From positions 1,580,501 to 1,644,500 of the forward strand of contig BROG01000044.1 of the NCBI GenBank assembly GCA_030159075.1: DNA of 64,000 bases. The letters are read 5' to 3'. Source of the stretch: Atrina japonica (taxonomy: Eukaryota > Mollusca > Bivalvia > Pterioida > Pinnidae). Below are positions 47,780 to 59,200 of the stretch, in pieces; position 1 is the first letter of the stretch; each line of letters starts with the position of its first letter. Position numbers and translations under genes: made by a program. The notes beneath the pieces were generated by a model. The model had not been told where the DNA came from. It worked only from the letters and a program-made list of their open reading frames with translations, and did not search any database.

Positions 47780-48279
47780 TCCCAGCATTAGACGAATGGT
47801 GGTGGATTAATTATATACCATATGTCAAAAATATAATCCCGTCAGGAAAAATAAATGTTTATATGTTGATGATGCTAGATAATCCGAATCTCATATCAAA
47901 ATATATGTTATCCTCAAATTATGGCATATCATATTCCACGACTGCTAAACAGTCTAGTCACGAGATGAACAATGACAGTTCAGATAATATGTTCCTGTAG
48001 ATTTAAATTCTTAGACAATCTGTCTCCTCCGGATCCAGGACAGCTGTTTCAAGTTATATCGATTAATCAGCATTAACTTTCATATTATTTCATGTGTTTA
48101 TATATATAAAGGAACTTTTATTGTCAAGTATTCTAAAATACTATAAATATCATTCACTGATATGAAATGAAGTTTCATTGAAAAAGAAGAATGATATATT
48201 GCAGATAAGATAAATACCAATAATTGTGTTTGATCTCTGGCACTATGTAAACAGACATCAGATTATAAATACATCTGAA
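47780..48279. other. TMEM214 3' flank
   Basis: Probable 3' UTR with AATAAA at 47850; nothing else recognised. Confidence 0.45.
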
Positions 48280-48600
48280 AAATAAGACCATACGCAGATT
48301 ATCAGAGACGTAAGATCATGTATGCAGATTATCTCTTGAGATGTAAAATCATGACTCGTCATTTAAAGATTATCTTGAGATATAAGATCAGATATGATCT
48401 GTCATATACAGATTATCTTGAGATGTAAGATCATATATGACATCATTTAGAGATTATCTTGAAATATAAGATCATATTTAGCTTATCTTGAAGTATAAGA
48501 TCATATTTAGCTTATCTTGAAGTACAAGATCATATTTAACTTCTCTTGAGGTATAAGATCATATAAGCTTGACATATAAGAACATATACACTTTTGACGA
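48280..48600. repeat. Degenerate tandem repeat, AGATTATCTTGAGATATAAG type
   Basis: Units of AGATTATCTTGAGATATAAG plus ATCATAT, 28-50 bp apart, about eight copies. ATCTTGAGAT is itself nearly palindromic. Confidence 0.8.
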
Positions 48601-48840
48601 CTACATCGTAATGGTGCACTTTTTCACATTATTAATTGTATAGTTATCATTTTCTATATATATATGTACGTGAGCACATTTGCGCAATAATATTGTTTTA
48701 TTTTTGTCAGGTTTATAGCATGTTTAAAACTTACAAAAAATACTTAATGCCATTGATTACTATAACTTTGGTTATTTCTAGTATCACAAGTATCTTGTGG
48801 TTAGTGTTGTATACCCCAAGTATTGTGGTCAATATTGTCC

Positions 48841-48950
48841 GATATAAAAAATGCTGCATACCTGGAAAGATTTGCTCCCATTTAATTTTCGCCCTAAGAT
48901 GAGAGGGCAAATTTAAAATGATGGCGAAGAACTCTAGAAGGTTCAATTTA
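48841..48950. repeat. Partial MITE copy, ACCTGGAAA..TTCGCC family
   Basis: CATACCTGGAAAGATTTGCT and TTTCGCCCTAAGATGAGAGG match the left half of 63368-63604; the right end is absent. Confidence 0.65.
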
Positions 48951-49540
48951 CTCCTCGTACTTCTATAGGGTACTAGGAGAAAAAAGGATAAAGTCATTTG
49001 ACTGAAAGTATTGTAATAAAGATCTTTACAATTTACCTGTAAGTAGTAGGCCTACCTCTTAAATACATGTAGTCTACATTCTCCTTTAAACAGTTTATGT
49101 CCTCACCTGTCCAGTGTTTCTTCATAACGTAAAAAATAAAATTTTTGTCTGCTGAAGACATTAGAAAAATTTTAGTGTTTAAATAGATACGACAAAACAA
49201 GTTAGACCCATCACTGAATTGGCGAAACAACTCATATTTCTTGATATTTATTTTTACCAATGGTAATTGATATTGAAATCTTTTCTATAAGTCTATGTTC
49301 TGTCTCATTGCAGCATGTTATTCTCATATTAATACTGTAAACCAAGTATTATACGCATGTGATAAATATCCGCTAGTTTCAAGAGCAACCTCTGCAATCA
49401 GATATTTATACTGGCAGTGTCAAGTAATTATTTGTTGTTGTCTGAATGCCGATCCCGACATTTCGATCCCGAATAAACATTTAACAAATGTACAATGCAG
49501 AAAAACTTTATAAAAAACTATAAAAAACTTGTTCTATATA
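48951..49540. other. Intergenic, nothing recognised
   Basis: ORFs of 72-88 codons here overlap MITE sequence or lack support. Confidence 0.5.
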
Positions 49541-50037
49541 CAGTGGAATCTTGCGATCTCAAAATTCACAGGACTGCCCCATTTATGTAGAGATATCCGA
49601 AATTTGAGATAACCACAATTTTCAATTCACATATTTTCTCTTCTTATTGGACAACAAATAAACCTGCTCAGGGTACTGCTTAATTCAAATTGGATTTAAG
49701 CAATTATTAATTACACTTTCATCTTGGCTTGTTAAAGGAAGTTGATTGTCCCATGTTTTGCAGGTAAACAAGTAATTTTAAGAATTATTTTTGCATACAA
49801 AATGTAAACCTTCAATTGCAGATGGTAACTTCGAGTTAACTAGTGGCAATTCTGTAGTATTTTAATACTTCGGACCAGAAAAATATTTTGAGATAAGCTA
49901 AATTTCAAGATAAAAACTTTGAGATATCCGGAATTAAAGTAGTATAAATATATAGTAAAATAATCATGACCTGCCGTTCAACTTTGACATAACCAGAATT
50001 TCGACTCATCCGATTTTGACATAATCAGATTCCACTG
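49541..50037. repeat. TA-flanked 497-bp element, group P4
   Basis: CAGTGGAATCTTGCGATCTC at the left, CATAATCAGATTCCACTG at the right, TA on both sides. Inside are GAGATATCCG(A/G)AATT, AGATAACC and AGATATCCGGAATT motifs repeated near both ends. It shares the terminal CAGTGGAA with group P2 but has an unrelated interior. Confidence 0.8.
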
Positions 50038-50195
50038 TATAGAGACAGCAAAATGTTTTTTGACAGTAAAATTATTTCGCATTATTAGATAAAAATATTC
50101 TAAAACTGAAAAAGTGATGTCTCTAAAAATGTCGGTGAATATCGGCTATTGATCTCTTTGTCAACACAGCCAATGACACGATGAAAAACATAACA

Positions 50196-50640
50196 CTGTG
50201 AATAAAGCGCAAGTACTACTCACGTTAGTATTTTACCTAGTGTACGGGTGGTTGTAAGAATTTTGAATTGAAAAAAAACCCATACCTTTCAAAATAAATA
50301 AAAAAGATTACTTACTACCATACGGTGAATAAGGCGTAAGTACTGCTCACGATAGCATTTTACCTAGTGTACGGGTGGTTGTAAGAATTTCGAATTGAAA
50401 AAAAAACATACTGGTAGCATTTTACCTGACGAAGGGGTGGTTGTAAGAATTTCGAATTGATACAAAACATACCTTTCGACATAAATTAAAAAAGATTACT
50501 TACTACCATACGGTGAATAAAGTGTAAGCACTGCCAACTGTAGCATTTCACCTAGTGTATGGGTGGATGTAAGAATTTCGACTTGATACAAACACACCTT
50601 TCAAAATGAATAAAAAAAACTACTTAATTGCAAAAATTAT
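50196..50640. repeat. Tandem repeat of about 110-130 bp, four partial units
   Basis: GTGAATAA(A/G)GCGTAAGTACT, then CATTTTACCTAGTGTACGGG, then TGGTTGTAAGAATTT recur, with the AAAAAAGATTACTTACTACC spacer between some units. Confidence 0.8.
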
Positions 50641-51626
50641 TTTTCGTGGATTTGTTTTCAAATGACCATTTGCGAATAAAAAATGACGAGTATAATAATT
50701 AGTTTACAGTAAAGGACTTGTCCTTCAAACTCTTTTATGTCATAATGGTGTTTGTTACTTATTATCATTGTCAAATTGTCTCACTTACACCAAGATGATT
50801 CATCCAATCATCTGTCCCAAGGTTAACAACGCATCCGTTGTCTGAAATTACTTATGACGTCAATTACTAAATTTATATAAGCCAGCTGAAGGAGTAATCA
50901 GAATGTACAGATGTGTTCTTGTTACAGATGTAATAGTGGAGTGTTCAGAACTGATTGTAAATGTGTTCTTGTTCTAGTTTAAGTGTTCAGAACAGATTGT
51001 ACATATGTGTTCTCATGTTATTTAAAAGCATGTTTAATATTTTTTCACAACACAAAATTTTGTTAATTGACTAAAATTTTGAGAGTTGATGAATTTTTAC
51101 GATAATGTAACCACTAATGTTGTTGAATTTTTGTTAAGATACTTTGACCTTAGTTGTCAACATTCCTTGTTCAATTTGTAAAATGTTCATCCCACCAAGA
51201 ACAAACAAAATAAATGGTTCCAGCTTTATCTGTTTGTTCCTTGTTTATCACAGTCATCTGATATGGACACAAATGTGGTGCGTTAACCTAATAGGGGATT
51301 TTTCAAGTTTTCAAATTGTCCGTTATTCTAGATTTTTCATGCTGCCATCATGTGACTTTTAGCCAATGCTACTTCCACTGATGTTATTTACATAGGTCAC
51401 CTGAGCAGATGCTCAATTTCATTAAATAAATCCAAATGTCATAATATTCCATTTCTGCTATATTGTTCAGACATTAATGTCAAATTTGTTTTTGACATAA
51501 AAGGACTATTGACAATAATCTGGCCTTCAGATATAACTGCATTTTATTTCTTGACCAATAAAAAGACACATACCAGAATTTGCTAGGGCTAACAAAGTTG
51601 AAAAAAAAAATGGAATCCAAAAACAG
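50641..51626. other. Intergenic; weak promoter-like block near 50850
   Basis: TTATGACGTCAATTAC (CRE-like) near 50848 is followed by TTTATATAAGCC near 50872. No exon was found downstream. Confidence 0.3.
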
Positions 51627-51879
51627 GTTACGTAAGAACTTGAAAATGGTCTATTGTGACAGTCGGTCCACCTTACAATGACTGTTAACATTCTGACAAT
51701 GTGACATACAGACAGAATTTTGCTGAGAACAAATGTATGTAAAGTTATTTACTGTAGATATAACAGAATTTACAGCTTCGGACATCGACGGCAAAAATTC
51801 ATATCAAATGTGCAATTTTAGATGAAAAATTCCATGACACAAACTTATCCAATAGACCATTTTCAAGTTGTCTTGTTAC
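51627..51879. repeat. MITE with ACTTGAAAATGGTCTATTG inverted ends
   Basis: The 19-mer at 51638-51656 is the exact reverse complement of 51850-51868; the outer parts (GTTACGTAAGA, TGTCTTGTTAC) extend it imperfectly. A further end copy lies at 52199-52219. Confidence 0.8.
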
Positions 51880-53223
51880 ATCACAATTCGTCATAACAGA
51901 GTGTGGTTTCAAAGAGCAAAGTAGGGCATCATGATATTCCGGATAAGTAGTTTATCCAGGAATATTTATATCATGAAGTAATAGGTGCCAGATTTGAAAA
52001 TTAGTTTACAGGAAAGTGATGACACTTTCCATATTTACAAGAGAAATAATTTAACTAAAATTAATTCCTCGCAGATGAAGTGAAATAAGATGTCACCAAA
52101 TATCGTCAATGAAAATATTACATAATCTGAATCGACCTTGCCCAACTTTCAGATGATGTCATGTAGTCTAAGTATAAACTATTGTGACAAAACTGAACGG
52201 AATCGGACAACTCGAAAATGGTCTATTGGTAGTTTGTATTCAAAGAATGTTATTAATGAATTGATAAATGTTATCTTAATTATGAGTGTATATTTTCAGC
52301 AAAACAGGCAAAATAAGACCTATTTTGCTACAGGGAAACAGCTGAGAATTCCATTTACAAATCATGGGTATGATAAGTTTTTTATGAGACATAGAACAAG
52401 CAAAATAATTCAGATAGTCATGGCAGTTTGTAAACGATTAAAAGACAGAAAATATTGACCGTTCAGATACCACAGCCACAGAAAAAAATTTACCAGAGTA
52501 ACTGTAGGTCTACACTACATTTTTTTTTTAACAATATCACACTTATGGGTTCAGATATTAACTCATCAACCCCTATGGTCTACTGTCATAATTCAGGAGT
52601 GATTTTGATTCTAAATCATACACCCCCAAATTCTGATAGTGGACTTAACCATTCTTTGACATGGGAAGGTCCAAATGTGACTTCAGGGGTTGACAAGTTA
52701 ATGAAGTTAAAAGTAACAAAAGTAAGACAAAGTCAGATTTAAAAATCATCACTTGTACAGTGTATTTAATTGTTCTGTATAGTACAGATAATGACAGATA
52801 AAGTGGACTTGCTTTTGATAATGGATGGTATACAGAGACAGCACAAAAATCATATACATGTATTGCATTTCACTGTCACAGCTCATGATTGTATATACCA
52901 AGTTTTATCAGTCAGTGACTACAGCTGACACAGAAAATGATTGAAAATGTTGGTTGGAACATGCCTGCATCAACTAAGCCTACTTTTATAATCATTAGGT
53001 CTACAAGATTTATATGTGTGACAACATCCTTCGATTTGGTATCTCTCTTTCTGTCAGTACAGTTTCTTAATGACAAGCAAGCATTCAAAAATGAAAAAAA
53101 TAAAATCTTTGATGTCAATTAGGCTAAGCATTTAGATTGTATCACGTGGTAAAATCTTAATGTTGCTTGGGTAAAGCATGCCAGTTGTTCTTGAAACAAA
53201 TATTTTTGTCCATGAGGATTTTA
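51880..53223. other. Convergent spacer, TAF2 3' flank
   Basis: It holds a TTAA-bounded element (52558-52701), longer than the other copies at 144 bp, with ACTCATCAACCCCT and AGGGGTTGACAAG ends. No gene was recognised; the ORFs at 52138-52458 and 52455-52742 have no family features. Confidence 0.5.
52558..52701. repeat. TTAA-flanked MITE, copy 7 (longer variant)
   Basis: TTAACTCATCAACCCCT at the left and CAGGGGTTGACAAGTTAA at the right. The interior repeats CACCCCCAAATT-type sequence, suggesting internal duplication. Confidence 0.7.
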
Positions 53224-56200
53224 TCAAATGACTTCAAACTCAGGTGAACTTGGAGCCTCCATATTGGATGCAATCACAGGGGAAGTAACTGTGCTATTTC
53301 CGGAACTATAGTGTCCTTCTTTTATTCTCTCTAATGGATCTTTCTCTTTATCAGATCTCTCATGTTTGTGTTTATGTTTATGTTTGTGTTTATTTTTCTT
53401 CTTCTTTTTCTTGGCTTTATGTCCTTTTGAATTAGAATCGTCATTACTGGCCGGTGGTATTGGTGGTATTACAATCGAAGAACTAGACGGCACAGAGGAC
53501 ATTGGAATCAGGCCAGAAAATGATGTCGGTCCTAACGCTGGCTCTATAATAAAAATACAGAACAATTCTATTAAGCTTTTCCAATAAATGGTGAAGGAGA
53601 GAACCCGGTTACAATGTACACGGGGAGAGATCCCCCTGGCCTTCCCCAAATAAACTGGCAAACTTTCCTATGAAAATCAGGTTAGGTTCTAGGGGGACTC
53701 GAACCTGTGCTGACCAGAAGTGATTAAAGCATGATGCTCTAACCACCAGCCACAGAGGAGGCCCCTAAAAATGGGAAATAACAAACATAATATTTATAAA
53801 CTAAATACAGTCAACTGCCCTTATAACGAGATCGTATATAACGAGATACCAGTTATAACAAGAATACATGTATATCTATTCCCCATGCATTTCTTTCATT
53901 ATTCTATATTAATCTAAATAACCGAAATCCAGCTATAACGAGGTTTACTGCCTTCATCTGTGTTACAAATGAAGTTGACTATGTATTTTCTCCCTAAAAT
54001 ATGTTTTTGAGGAAATAGAATTCAACATCAATTATACCAAAAATGAACCAAAAGACGCAATTGAAATAAAATCTCTTTGATAAAAAAATTCCCAGAGTTT
54101 ATAGGCAATGTGTTTCATATGGTATACACCACTTATAATTTCATCTATTGAATGTAAGTGCCACTGATAATATGATATAATTTTGCATATTTGGACAAAA
54201 TGATAATTTACCTGTGACATCTGATGTCTGTGGTGGAGATAGAGATCCTTCACTCAACCTACATGAGGTATCCATGGTTATGGACACTGAAACTGATGGT
54301 GGGGCTTGCACTGATAATTCATCTTCAGCTTTCACCTGAAAAAGAAAACAGAAGATATGTATGGCACCTGTCAACATTTAGATCAGTCCTTTTTTACTAC
54401 TTAAAGGATATATACAATAGCTTATTTTTTTAATTTCTTTTCCTTTTTTGTGACTACTTAAATTCACTTGCATTGATACAATAACAAAAAAAAACTATAC
54501 ACATGTATAGAAATATAAGATTTTTTTATGCCTATAGTCTAACACTGGCATAAAAATTCTTAATTGTTTTTTCCTATATATTTCAGCATGTGTAAATGAC
54601 TGCTCGAGAAACCCAGTTTGGCAATTATTAACTTGCAATTGATTAATTCAACCATAACATTTGTATATACATACCACACTGTTCCTGACATTATTTTCAC
54701 AAAATATATAGAAATATAAGATTTTTTTATGCCTTTGTATAGCTCTTATTTGTTATTGTACATCAAGTAGTCAAAGTAGAAAGAATCAGAATCACTTTGT
54801 GTTATTTTTTTTTTGGTAATGTTACTACTATGTGTCTAAAAATCAATGCAAATTCCAAAAGTTTCTTTTTTGAAAACAATAGCTATCCATTTTTATGTAT
54901 TTCATTAAAACTTTTATTTACAGTAACTAATTTTACTTTTATCATTCACCAACATTTAATTCAGATTTAAAACTTTTATACACTATATAGTGTTACATGT
55001 ATCATCATTTTAACACATCCTGAAATTCAGTTCTGTTCGGTATTGGTTCTTTCGTTTAAAACCCAACTTCCACTTCCTCCATAAACTGCAAGCAACAGCA
55101 GAAAACACATGATGTGTTCTGTGACATTTTCGGGCATGAGGTAAAGATTTACATGTTGAATTGTCAATAAAATAATTATTTTAGTTTCTAATTGGGTTTT
55201 AGAAATGCATTTTGAACTACAAATAAAAGGAAATGGATCATTTTCGAAACTTAAGCCTTTTGAAATGACTGACATTTTCACTTGCCGCGCGGAGGTGATT
55301 TTTTTATGAAATGTGAATAAAATGGTTTCATCGACGATTTCTTTTTGCACGTGGCGGTGTCTGAGAACCAGAAGTATATTTTTGCTTGGCCTAACATATG
55401 GGTGTTGTACCTGTGGGCAAACTAGCGATGGGGGTTATCTGGTATGCTTTTTATTAGTACAAGAATTTTAGGTCAATGCAGGCTATAAGGTGCAGCCAGC
55501 AATGCGCAGGAAGTTACGGTACTAAAAATGGACGATAGCATTCATCATTGTGTAACACATAGGATTGACATAAAAATTTGTCATCCTGTAATTTTTAGGG
55601 CAAACATTAATAGTATCTACCATCATGTCCTTACTTTTGTAAATAATCATTGTTCTTCCATTTCATTCTTGCTGAAATAACACAAATAATTTACCTTAAT
55701 TTTCATTTTCTTGAACTGAGAAGAACTATCTTCATTAAAAATCCCTTCGGGGCATGTCTCTGGTACGACGCCAAGGGACATAACATCTGGTATTGGTGAT
55801 TCCGATTTTCTCTTTGTTCCTGTTTCAAGTGTTGACATTATGACATCTTTGACAGGGATGATACTTTCAATGTCAACTAAACTGCTGGTGTTCTCAGGTA
55901 CATCTGGCATTTCTTCATCTTCAAACATTTCCTGTTCAATTAGAAATAGAAATACAAATCACTAACAAGTAATAACTATGACTAAATTCTGTAACGATTA
56001 TCAGTTTTACTTTGCTGTATACATACAGTGAATTTGCTCAGAAATTAGATTAGAAAAGTAATTCATACCAATACTTCTATTGGAAAACACACAGACACAC
56101 ACCTACACACATGCATGCACATAAACACATATACACACAGACACTCCTCAACAAAAGGGAATGGAACATATTAATGCACATGACTGACCTAAAAAACCTA

Positions 56201-59200
56201 TAAAATAGAATTCTAAATGCACGACCAATTTAATTAGATTGTTAAACAAAACAAACCTCCATCTCATCTGGCACAATTGTTGGATTCATTTTGTTTCTTT
56301 TATCTTTCAAGTTCAGCACTACCATATTCTGTAAAAAAAAAATACAGTTATATTCATGCCAATCAATGAGAATTAGAGTAAATACATTTAAGACAATGAA
56401 TATAATCAATTCCAAAATCCCTCTACAGCCCTCTGTCATGTGACTTTCATCAGCACATGACAAAATTTGAGGCATACTTTGGACAAAATGGCAGGTACAT
56501 ACAGTACCGATCATATCAGCTGATAAAATAATAAATTTCAGATTAATACAAATTTTCCTACAATTAATATTTATATAACTCATAAACATTTTCCTATATT
56601 TTGGAGTTGTTGACTAGGTGTATTCTCCTGGTTTGCCTCAAAGTTTACATCAGTGTCAGCTTCAACTTCACACTCGCTAGATCTACTTGTCACTTTCGTT
56701 TTGTGGTACAGTTGCAACTTAGTGTAGACGATTCCAGGGGAAAACGTTTTGCTACCAAGTGAAATTTCTATCTACTAATACCCACAAGATGTTGACCACT
56801 ATGCATTTAAAACCACCTCTGTATAAAGGGCACCTGTCTATAAAGGCCATTCAAATACATGTATAACCTGTTAACTTTTTTATCATGAATAAACCTCTTT
56901 AGGACGGCCACCTGTCTATAATGGCTACTTTTGCCTTTTCCCTTGAGTGGCCTTTATTGACAAATATGAAGACTGTCTTATTTGATCACAAAATTATGAG
57001 GAAGACTACAGCTGTGGACACGACAAACAGACCATTACATCACCAGATATTTGATCTTGAAGACATAATCAAAATATTACAGGAAAATGTATTATACTAT
57101 GGTACATCATTTCTTACTTCTGGCACTGTCAGACAAGTTGGCCTGGTGCGTCCATACAGAGTAAAATAAAGGTCAGCAACATCACAACGTAATCGACTAT
57201 CATGAGAAAATGTACAACTGAAAATGAAGAGACATGAAGACTATCAAATAAAGAACTTATCTAAGGCAAAACGATAACATAGTTCTATATGTATCCTCTG
57301 CTACATAACTTAAGAGATATTATGTGTAACAAAAATGTGCTATTTATTTGATTTATTCATGCCCTCTCTTTTACATTCACATATATGAGGACAGTAACAA
57401 CAAGAATATGTATTATGGGAGAGTCAATGTGTACGAGGCAATGAAATTCTCTCTAAAATGTGTGAATTAGTGACAGTGATTGACTACTGTGGGTGATAAT
57501 AACAAAAATAAAAATACTTCATCAATTTCCACAGTCTTTGAACCCTGAGTATGAAGTGTGCTTGTCTCCATTCTCCGAAATGGTGGGTTGATGGCTAGCT
57601 GCTTTAAAGCATAATGCCTGCAATGAAGATAGACAAAGAAATGGTAAGATTATGTGACAAAAAAAAGTCGAAATCTGATCTGAACTCTCTATGCAATCAG
57701 GTTTTGGAACATTCTCTTTTCACAATTGTTTTTTTGTTTTAATGCATTTTGGATTTAACATAGTTTATCATAAAAGAGAATAAGCTAAATTCCAATCCTA
57801 TATACATCGAAATAAAAATTCAAATCATATATACATTGAAATAAAATCAGAAACAGAATCTGAATGAATATACAATGTATATAAAGTCAAACTTGTGTAT
57901 AAAGGTCACTCAATGAAACAGGCAAAAGTAGCCATAGTGGCCTTTATAAAAAGGTTTATTCATTAAAAACGTTAACAAAGATTATGTTTGAATGGCTTTT
58001 ATATGCAGGTGTCCTTTATACAGAGGTGGCCTTTAATACATGTTTGACTATATACCGTAATTTATCTAATTAAGGCGCCCTTTTTGGGGTATTTCAGATT
58101 TATGGGCGCCTTAATTTGTGTCAAAAAACTAAATTTCAGTTGATAAGGCGCCTTAATTGGAGTTTTGTCGAACTGGGGTTTGAAATCAACCTCAAATATC
58201 CATGAAACATGTCGATGATAAATACGGTCTAGATGTTGTTTATTTATTTGTATTAATTAATCCAGATCATTATAAGCTACAAACATTTATAAAAAGTGAA
58301 AGATTTTCTGTGAATAAACATTTCTTTTATGTTGTTTATATTTATCTAAAAATGAAAACGACTCTTGAGTCCACGCCGTCACTCGGAATTAACTCTGTTC
58401 TTAAGAGTGCTGATCCATAATCAATCAAGTTTGTCATAATAAATACTCTTCTTTATCATCATGCTGGTGTAATTAATAGCCAGTCTTTAAATTCATATTG
58501 TTAAAATTATATCAAATCAGCTGATTTTCAAATTGAAAATGAAATCCCGGTAATGTACGAAAATTTGTCAGACATTCAAGAAATAGACTTTAACCTGTGC
58601 TGCCATCTCCTAACTGCTTGTACCTGTTCGCTGGTAAATCAGCCCACTAATAGGCATGCCCTAAATAAACAATCAATAATGACTTTTGGTATCAATTATG
58701 TAACTGACAATGCTGAATTAAAAATGCCGATACGGAAATGTTAAAACACGTGTTTATGAAAACGGGATCGAAGTACCGACTAAAGTGTATTGCCTAATGT
58801 CTGCTGATTCACCGACACGAAGTTTAGAAATCTATATATCAAATACCAAGGCAAATAAATAAATGTCTGAAACTAAACAAAGTCAAGACAGTATTACAAA
58901 AACAATTATAATGGACGCTTTACAACTCGGATTAAACTTAGAACTGTACTCTTTCACATAACTGCCCGAGGGAAAATAAGTTCTGCTTTCAAGCTGAAGA
59001 CTGAAGTGAAGATGTTGTGAGTCGATCTAATCAGTCTCTGTTCGTATCTAAAATCTATTCGGTAATGATTTAATAGTCCTAAGGTTAAAAGATCGTCTGG
59101 TCTTATTTATTTACTGTATGTTATCATTAAAGCTGTCAAAGAACGTTTCATTTTCATTTTGGGGGGGGGGGGGTATTTTTTTTTTCGTTTCAAAGGGCGC

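Noticed and set aside
47743..48000. 85-codon ORF at the end of TMEM214
   Set aside because: Overlaps the last exon in the wrong frame and runs into the 3' UTR.
53366..53587. 73-codon plus-strand ORF
   Set aside because: Antisense of the TAF2 Lys/His-rich tail, giving an artefactual Cys/Phe-rich peptide.
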